Assembly: GCA_006969385.1 (NCBI GenBank)
Contig: CP030884.1
Location: 5,140,249 to 5,204,248 of the forward strand
DNA from: Planctomycetaceae bacterium
GTDB taxonomy: Bacteria > Planctomycetota > Phycisphaerae > UBA1845 > UTPLA1
Direction of reading: 5' to 3'
DNA: 64,000 nt
The position numbers were made by a program, and so were the translations under genes. The notes beneath the pieces were generated by a model. It did no database searches. It was not told the origin of the DNA and saw only the letters and a program-made list of their open reading frames with translations. How positions within the stretch are numbered: position 1 is the first letter of the stretch; each line of letters begins with the position of its first letter. Shown here piece after piece: positions 58,527 through 64,000 of this stretch.

Positions 58527-59273
58527 ATGACGACGATTCCAATTTGGTTAGCCCGAATATTGATAATTGCCCTGGCCGCTCTGTCGCTTTTGTTTCCTTA
58601 TGCCCAGTACGCAGATGCACTACCCGCTAAATTAACCGGGTGGTTTGTCGCATCAATGCAGATTCTCGCGTGGGCCCTTTTTATATGCTCATTCATCCCG
58701 TCAAATTCGCTCTCTCAACTCCGGCGAGTCAAACGTTGGATCAAAGCCGGGCTCCTGATTGTTGGTTTGTTTTGGATACTTAGTCTTGTTCTACCAATAA
58801 ATTATCTCTCCAAGAGGGTTGGTATCAGTATCAGCTTCGGTACGCCACAAATTCAACTAACGAGCGCAATGAGCAACAACTCGCCACGAACGCCAATAAG
58901 GCTGTTCACCAACTCAAGTCGTTACTGCCAATATCTCGACTTAAGCCACAGCTTAAAGCCGCGTGTGTTTTTCGCTCGGTTGGCTCTGAGTTTTTCGTTG
59001 CCAAGACAAGTTAACGGTAGTGTTGTTTACCTGATGGGACCCAATATCGGTTACGACGTTTGGATCTTTACATACCCATGCTGGATGATTTTTATTAGCG
59101 CGGCATTTTCATTGATTTACGCTCGCCACATTGAACGAAAATTGCTACGTCAGATGGCAGACAGGCTGTGTCGCGTTTGTGATTATGATTTAAGCCACAA
59201 TAAAAGCGGAAAATGCCCTGAGTGTGGAACACCGATTGAAACGAATAATTCTGCACAGATACCTACTCAATAA
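58527..59273 (+). CDS. Membrane protein with C-terminal zinc ribbon (second)
   Basis: From the ATG at 58527 the product has 248 residues: about four membrane segments (6-22, 42-60, 75-95, 190-210) and a cytoplasmic tail with CRVCDYDLS and CPECGTPIE, a zinc ribbon close to that of the protein at 22541. The gene is visibly more AT-rich than its neighbours. A TTG at 58518 is an alternative start. The central loop (about 100-185) lies outside the membrane. Function is unknown. Confidence 0.7.
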   Translation: MTTIPIWLARILIIALAALSLLFPYAQYADALPAKLTGWFVASMQILAWALFICSFIPSNSLSQLRRVKRWIKAGLLIVGLFWILSLVLPINYLSKRVGISISFGTPQIQLTSAMSNNSPRTPIRLFTNSSRYCQYLDLSHSLKPRVFFARLALSFSLPRQVNGSVVYLMGPNIGYDVWIFTYPCWMIFISAAFSLIYARHIERKLLRQMADRLCRVCDYDLSHNKSGKCPECGTPIETNNSAQIPTQ

Positions 59274-59325
59274 AATCATAAAATCCGTATATCGGATACT
59301 GCCCATTAGCTAGGCGGCTCGACTG

Positions 59326-60330
59326 CTACGTCCCCACAAAATCCCCACACCGCTCCACCGTCGGCGCGGGCACGCCACTGCGCCACGCCCGCAGCAAATA
59401 CGCCGCTTCCGTCGGCGTCACCGTCAGTCGCGCGCTGCGGTCGCCATCGCCAACCGTCACCCAAAACAACCGCTCGCGCGTTTGCACCAGTACCATCGAC
59501 GACTCGCGTTGGGTAAATAGCAGCGCATCGGGCTCCCCTTGCTTGGAGCGCTTGCGCCGTGCCAGCAATCCCCCCGGCACCAAAAACCAATCGAACGCGT
59601 TCAACACCTTGCCGCGCCGCGGCAATAAAAAGCTCGTTAAAACCGCGCCCCAAACCAGCACTTCCCATTCGATGCTGTTTTTGAGATACGACATCACCAC
59701 GTGATACAGGACGATGCCGCCCCACATCACGAGCACCCAGCGACCGCCGGCAAAAATCGCGTTGCGCCGCACATGCCGACCGAAATCGCTCAGTTCGTTA
59801 TCGTCGCGGGGGTCGGCGCGCTCGGCTTCGTCTTCGTCGAGCAATAACATCGAACGGTTGGCTTCATCCAACTCGCGCGGCTCGAATTCGATATCGAACG
59901 GTGCACCCTCATCAATGGGCACCCGACTGTAAAACTGAAACACGCCAGGCGACTCGCCGCTGTTGGAATATCCTTTCAGAAAGAACGTGTCCGGCTTCAA
60001 CACGGCCACATCGGAAATCAGCGCCCCCACCGAACGTAGGGCAGCGTTGCTGGACGACCCATCGATGGTCGCGCCAAGCTGCTCGATCCGCTGCCGCGCA
60101 ACGCGTAACCGCCACCAACACGCGATCAAGCCGAGGCCGACCAGCACCGTTGCACCGCTTGCCCACCAAAGAATCGCGGTGCGCATTGCCCCCGTCTTCT
60201 TCCATGCAACAATATAAAGTAGCGGCAGCAAAATGCCGCCAAGAATCGATAACGCCGTGACCCAATTTACGCGCCCGGCATACTGCACCACGCGATGCGG
60301 CGGTCGCTCGTCGAAAGGTCGCGTCTCCAT
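59326..60330 (-). CDS. Membrane protein of unknown function
   Basis: The 334-residue protein has two membrane segments near the N-terminus (about 25-43, 52-72), a soluble domain (75-190) and two further segments (about 208-228, 233-250). A C-terminal cytoplasmic region (265-334, DALLFTQRESSMVLVQTRERLFWVTVGDGDRSARLTVTPTEAAYLLRAWRSG) looks like a small beta domain. No family is recognised. The ATG at 60330 gives a compact start. Upstream frame extension is not like protein. It lies convergent to the zinc-ribbon gene and downstream of the Cna-like lipoprotein gene, on the same strand. Confidence 0.65.
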   Translation of the reverse strand: METRPFDERPPHRVVQYAGRVNWVTALSILGGILLPLLYIVAWKKTGAMRTAILWWASGATVLVGLGLIACWWRLRVARQRIEQLGATIDGSSSNAALRSVGALISDVAVLKPDTFFLKGYSNSGESPGVFQFYSRVPIDEGAPFDIEFEPRELDEANRSMLLLDEDEAERADPRDDNELSDFGRHVRRNAIFAGGRWVLVMWGGIVLYHVVMSYLKNSIEWEVLVWGAVLTSFLLPRRGKVLNAFDWFLVPGGLLARRKRSKQGEPDALLFTQRESSMVLVQTRERLFWVTVGDGDRSARLTVTPTEAAYLLRAWRSGVPAPTVERCGDFVGT

Positions 60331-60453
60331 AGGCCAGATAACGCACGCGCGCAGCCATCTACACGCTTCGTTACGCCCAAATCTACAACTATTCCAATTG
60401 AGCCCGACTGACAACGCGAAATCACGACCATACCCGATATGCAAGGCCCGAAA

Positions 60454-61356
60454 TCAAAACACCGCGAATGGGAAATTAGACGCGTGCCTATTATCTTGAG
60501 ACCGTCCAAGACGTGCAGCCGCGGAACGTTTAATATGACGTACTTCCAATCCCTCCACCGGTGCCCGTCGTAACGTCAACTCCACTTCATACGCCATCGC
60601 CGCATCACACTGTATCTTCGCCGAATCAAATTCGCGGTGTGGCTTCTTCGACACTGGCATCGTCAGCCAGACCTGCCCCGGCGGCACCTCGGTATATTCA
60701 AAGCGCCCGTTCTCGTCGGTCGTCGCGCTGGCCAGCACACTCGATGATGGCGGCAATTCATCGGCATCGAGCCAAATCGACGTATTCGCGACCGGCGCGC
60801 AGGTGTCATCGACCACGCGCCCGCGCACCGTCGCCGCGGGTACCATGACGAAGTCGACTTGCTTGGGTATTCCCGGAAGCACCACGCGCTGCGGCGTTGC
60901 CCCCCAATACTGTAATTCGTCATTCGATGGTTGTTTCGAAGCCATTACCAGATCGCCCGCGCGCCCCAGATCGCGTTCAACCATGCCAGACTTCGATGCA
61001 CTAATGGTCGCGACCTGCATTTGAGCACCATCGTCGAGCAGCATTATTCCGGGCCCAAAATTCAGCTTGTAGCGACCGTCAGCATCGGTAACGGCCTCCC
61101 CTGTCCTCATCAACGTTCCCATACCGCAATGCGCCGATACGGTCACTCCGGACAGTGGTATGGCCTCGCCATTAGTGATACGACCTTGAACGCACCAGAG
61201 GAGTTGCGAGGGCTTCGCGTTTTCCAGCTCATTCGGAATCAAAATGGTCTGATCGGGCTTGTTGTCAGTTTCGTTGTGAGCCTGACGCTCAACGCACCCA
61301 AATAGAAGTGCTGCGGAAGTCCAAACCGCCAATCTATACAACCGATATCTCGCCAT
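60454..61356 (-). CDS. Lipoprotein with carboxypeptidase-regulatory-like domains
   Basis: The 300-residue product has a lipobox (LLFGC, Cys21). Two beta-sandwich modules follow: about 50-130 (VQGRITNGEAIPLSGVTVSAHC..TDADGRYKLNF) and about 165-250 (VRGRVVDDTCAPVANTSIWLDADELP..TDENGRFEYTEVPPGQVWLTM). Both have the G-x-V..DxxGxY/F pattern of CarboxypepD_reg/Cna-B-like folds. The C-terminal 45 residues are basic. AAGGAGG is eight bases before the ATG. It probably acts at the outer membrane or periplasm; no enzyme domain is present. Confidence 0.8.
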   Translation of the reverse strand: MARYRLYRLAVWTSAALLFGCVERQAHNETDNKPDQTILIPNELENAKPSQLLWCVQGRITNGEAIPLSGVTVSAHCGMGTLMRTGEAVTDADGRYKLNFGPGIMLLDDGAQMQVATISASKSGMVERDLGRAGDLVMASKQPSNDELQYWGATPQRVVLPGIPKQVDFVMVPAATVRGRVVDDTCAPVANTSIWLDADELPPSSSVLASATTDENGRFEYTEVPPGQVWLTMPVSKKPHREFDSAKIQCDAAMAYEVELTLRRAPVEGLEVRHIKRSAAARLGRSQDNRHASNFPFAVF

Positions 61357-61529
61357 GGTCGGGCCTCCTTGAGATCATCATCAATTAAACCCATGGTGTC
61401 GCAAAATCGTTCCAACGGAATATCCAAATCAAAAATTTGATGAAGAACGCCCGTTTGACGCGTTAGACGAGCGATCTCGAATTCCAAATATGGTCGAGTA
61501 TTGACCGGAAGAATCACCACATGGCTTTA
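61357..61529. other. Short intergenic region
   Basis: About 170 bases upstream of the lipoprotein and downstream of the GH57-like gene on the minus strand. A frame of 93 codons crossing it (61239-61520) has no family resemblance and overlaps the lipoprotein's signal peptide coding, so it is not listed. Confidence 0.4.
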
Positions 61530-64000
61530 TTACCCACCAATCAACGCCGCCACCAGCGCCCCCACATCGCGACCGTCGACCGAACCGTCGCCATCGATAT
61601 CCGCCGCCGGATTACCCCCGCTGAGTAGCGCCGTGACCAAACAATCGACGTCATTCAAATCCGTCGCGCCGCTCTCGTCGCAATCACCAAACGCGTCGAC
61701 AACGAGGTTGAACAGTGCGTATTCGTTGGCGTCGACATTGCTATCGGCGTTAACGCTAACCGGCACTTGCATCATCAGCGCGCCGCCATCGGCATCGCCG
61801 TAGGCTGCGACTGCGATATAAATTGCGCTCGGCACGCTGCCATACTGCTGGGCCACGTTGATCGTGCCTTCCAACACACCGCCGTTCGCGCCTGTTGCCA
61901 CGGTCGTCGCGCCAACCGCGTCGAACCAACCGGCATAGTCGTTGCTATTCTCATCCGCGAGGAACGCGTCCCAGGCGGCCACTTGTCCGCCCTTCGCCCA
62001 CGGTGCGATTTGCATTGCCCCCGGTGTTTGGGCGATCAGGATGAAGTGATCGTTACCCTCACCCGCATCGTTGGTCGCAACATATAGTTCGTCACCGATC
62101 AAGCCGGCATAGAGCGACAAGCCCGCGTTGCTTGCGACCAGTTCCGCCGTTGCATCGAGCGTGCCGTCCATTACCCACATCGGCGCAGGCGTGCCGCCAT
62201 CGACCGCAAAGTTCCAGTCCTGGCCGTTGTTGTTATCCCAGGTGCCTGCACCGTCGTTAAACACCACGTTCAACTGCGTCGCGGTCGTCGGCAACGACAC
62301 GTCGTATTCCCAGACTTCCTCAACAGCGTTCCACGTCATCACTGGGTCGGTCGCCGGCACACCTGTCCAACCGTTGAAGCCGTAGTGAATGTAGACAGGT
62401 GTCGCGTTCGATAGCACGCGGCCCGAAGGATCGTATTGCACCGTTACAGATTGGCCTGCGATCGGCAACTCGGGCACCAGCGTCACGGCATCGCCACCGG
62501 CAACTTGTGCCTGGCCTACGTAAACATGCTGAATCGGCGAGCGCTTGACGTTGCCTTGCCCGTCCATGGCTTCGACGTAGTAATCGATCAACACATCTTG
62601 CTGGCCGGTGATCATCGCGCTGTAGCGCGTGGCGATATAGCTCGGTGCCAAAATCCCTGCCGGTCGCGGTGGTTGGCTTTGCGCGGCCATGGCGGTGGCG
62701 GTCCAAGCGCCCACTTCGCTGCCGCCCGCGAATGTTTCATTCTGAATCGACGCCAACGGGTTTTCGCCATCAACATCCACACGCCAATACAACGTCACAT
62801 CGCTCACGCCGCTGACGTCGTACACAAACGTCCACACTTCAAAATCGCTCGGCTCCGGCGTTTGGCCCCATTCGAAACCACCCGGGTTATACGGTTCGCG
62901 CTGTGGCAGAAAGACCGTCGGCGCGACTGCTTCGGTACTCACACCCGCCAAGACCGCATCAGCATGGATCACAGCCTGATTGCTGCCGCGCGTGACGTTG
63001 CTATCCCAAATCTCGGTGCCATCCCAATACCAATGGTCGCTCGCTTCGGCCGCCATCAGGTAATGCCACGCACGTTCGGTGCTGCTGCCGACGCCGTCCA
63101 TCACGTTGGCAAGATTGCCTACCGGCGCGGCGGCATCGGCAGTGAAAACACGATTCTTCGCCGCCGTCAGCACTGCCCAACTGTTACGGTCGGGGCTCCA
63201 TCCATCGGGGCCGGGATCGCCGAGCCATTTTTTAAACTCGGGGTCGCCATTGTCCGCACCCGCCCACGAACCATCTTCGACGTGAATTACATCATTGGTA
63301 TCAACGGGGAAGCGTTGCAAATAATCCTGCACGGTGGAGACGTCGTAGTCCGCATCATTGCTGACCCAGTTGACCATGTTCTGAAAGTTGCCGTTGTAAT
63401 AGCCTTCGCTGCCGCCGCCGAAGTTGTCACCATCGTGATGCAAGACGACAAACATCGGATGAGCCGCGTCGGTGTTGTATTGCAGATACTGATCCATCAC
63501 CGTGTCATACAGAAAGGCACCGTAACCACCGCGCCCGTCTTCATTGCCCTCATAGCGCGCGGCCGGTACGGCGACGACTTGCGAGATCGCGCCCGTTTCC
63601 GGATCGACATGCTGCACCTTATGCGGTTGATAGCCAAAGGGCGCGCTGACCTGGCTCGGTGCCCACAGGTTGTTGAGTTGCACCCACGCCCCACCATTGT
63701 CGGCCGGATTCGGGTTGATCTGGTCGGCTTTGTTGGGTGCATAGAGATTCGACGCGTTGGTATGCGGATACCCCTCGCACGCACGATCAAAGTGAATGTT
63801 ATCGACCAGCACCCAGTCGATGCCTTCGGCCACCAACGCCGGAATCATGCGCGTACTAAAGGCCGTTTCCGCCGGAAACATGCCGCGGGTGTATTCTTCG
63901 AAGCTGCCGTTGTTGTTGCCCCAAGTGCGATCGAAGATGAGCTTGTGCAGTTGAATCTGCATGCGGATATCTTCATCATCGAGCAGCGGCATCAGCGGAT
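61530..64000 (-). CDS. GH57-like glycoside hydrolase with dockerin, 5' end cut by window
   Basis: The frame is open to the last base, and at least 820 residues are visible. The first 300 have the GH57 look (FPAETAFSTRMIPALVAEGIDWVLVDN, FVVLHHDGDNFGGGSEGYY). About 365-490 is a beta domain, and about 500-610 resembles a starch-binding module (SVTVQYDPSGRVLSNATPVYIHYGFNGWT). A beta domain follows. The end has two dockerin-like loops (DCDESGATDLNDVDCLV, DIDGDGSVDGRDVGALV). An ATG at 63992 exists, but the missing N-terminal part of a GH57 domain and signal peptide suggest that the true start lies outside. It likely acts on alpha-glucan outside the cell. Confidence 0.75.
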   Translation of the reverse strand, partial: PLMPLLDDEDIRMQIQLHKLIFDRTWGNNNGSFEEYTRGMFPAETAFSTRMIPALVAEGIDWVLVDNIHFDRACEGYPHTNASNLYAPNKADQINPNPADNGGAWVQLNNLWAPSQVSAPFGYQPHKVQHVDPETGAISQVVAVPAARYEGNEDGRGGYGAFLYDTVMDQYLQYNTDAAHPMFVVLHHDGDNFGGGSEGYYNGNFQNMVNWVSNDADYDVSTVQDYLQRFPVDTNDVIHVEDGSWAGADNGDPEFKKWLGDPGPDGWSPDRNSWAVLTAAKNRVFTADAAAPVGNLANVMDGVGSSTERAWHYLMAAEASDHWYWDGTEIWDSNVTRGSNQAVIHADAVLAGVSTEAVAPTVFLPQREPYNPGGFEWGQTPEPSDFEVWTFVYDVSGVSDVTLYWRVDVDGENPLASIQNETFAGGSEVGAWTATAMAAQSQPPRPAGILAPSYIATRYSAMITGQQDVLIDYYVEAMDGQGNVKRSPIQHVYVGQAQVAGGDAVTLVPELPIAGQSVTVQYDPSGRVLSNATPVYIHYGFNGWTGVPATDPVMTWNAVEEVWEYDVSLPTTATQLNVVFNDGAGTWDNNNGQDWNFAVDGGTPAPMWVMDGTLDATAELVASNAGLSLYAGLIGDELYVATNDAGEGNDHFILIAQTPGAMQIAPWAKGGQVAAWDAFLADENSNDYAGWFDAVGATTVATGANGGVLEGTINVAQQYGSVPSAIYIAVAAYGDADGGALMMQVPVSVNADSNVDANEYALFNLVVDAFGDCDESGATDLNDVDCLVTALLSGGNPAADIDGDGSVDGRDVGALVAALIGG

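Noticed and set aside
61239..61520. Minus-strand frame of 93 codons before the lipoprotein
   Set aside because: It overlaps the lipoprotein signal-peptide coding in another frame and shows no family; a possible tiny gene but unsupported.

Overview
The window reads as chromosomal DNA of a planctomycete, most likely of the Phycisphaerae side of the phylum (inference). The evidence is large secreted proteins with dockerin repeats, the DCNGNGIPDEC-type motif and GACC...C...C cysteine modules, FG-GAP repeats, BlaI/M56-protease pairs, short membrane proteins ending in a CxxCGYDL...CPECG-type zinc ribbon, TMTC-like TPR proteins, and hairpin repeats between genes. I see no tRNA, rRNA, CRISPR array, insertion sequence or prophage.

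Layout. 1-4435: tail of a gene, a PDZ protein, a small TIR-like protein, GDP-mannose dehydratase, a DUF2304 protein and a glycosyltransferase. 4726-11648: TMTC-like TPR membrane protein, glycosyltransferase, secreted thioredoxin-like protein, sodium/solute symporter. 11973-14325: CheX-CheY-FapA signalling operon ending at a terminator. 14706-20294: two small exported proteins, a cysteine desulfurase, a neuA-neuB nonulosonic (sialic-type) acid pair and an HDOD protein. 20409-25968: ASCH-like protein, GAF-SpoIIE phosphatase, zinc-ribbon protein, a cNMP-domain/thioredoxin-reductase-like fusion and a second HDOD protein.

26154-37267 (minus strand) is a nearly complete type IV pilus operon: PilZ, PilB, PilC, major pilin, four minor pilins, a PilM-PilN fusion, PilO, PilP-like, PilQ secretin and a TPR lipoprotein, with coupled starts throughout. 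Upstream, on the same strand and behind its own terminator, is a 1906-residue exported glycine-rich protein (37469-43189). It is followed by a divergent DUF5060-type glycoside hydrolase-like dockerin protein.

46017-49310 is a regulatory pair: a BlaI-like repressor and an M56 (BlaR1-like) membrane protease fused to a secretin-type STN domain, behind a promoter overlapped by two inverted-repeat operators. 49380-54067 is a surface-glycan operon (membrane protein, glycosyltransferase, asparagine synthase). The rest holds a nuclease-fold lipoprotein, a secreted toroid protein, a family 4/5 uracil-DNA glycosylase, three membrane or lipoproteins and the 3' part of a GH57-like dockerin protein cut by the window end.

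Taken together the genes describe a cell that builds pili and glycosylated surfaces and exports large adhesive or polysaccharide-acting proteins, with regulators of the CheY, HDOD, PP2C and BlaI types nearby. The most original points are the M56-STN/BlaI system with its operators, the dispersed hairpin repeats, the giant polyglycine protein, the PilMN fusion and the lone TIR-like gene.
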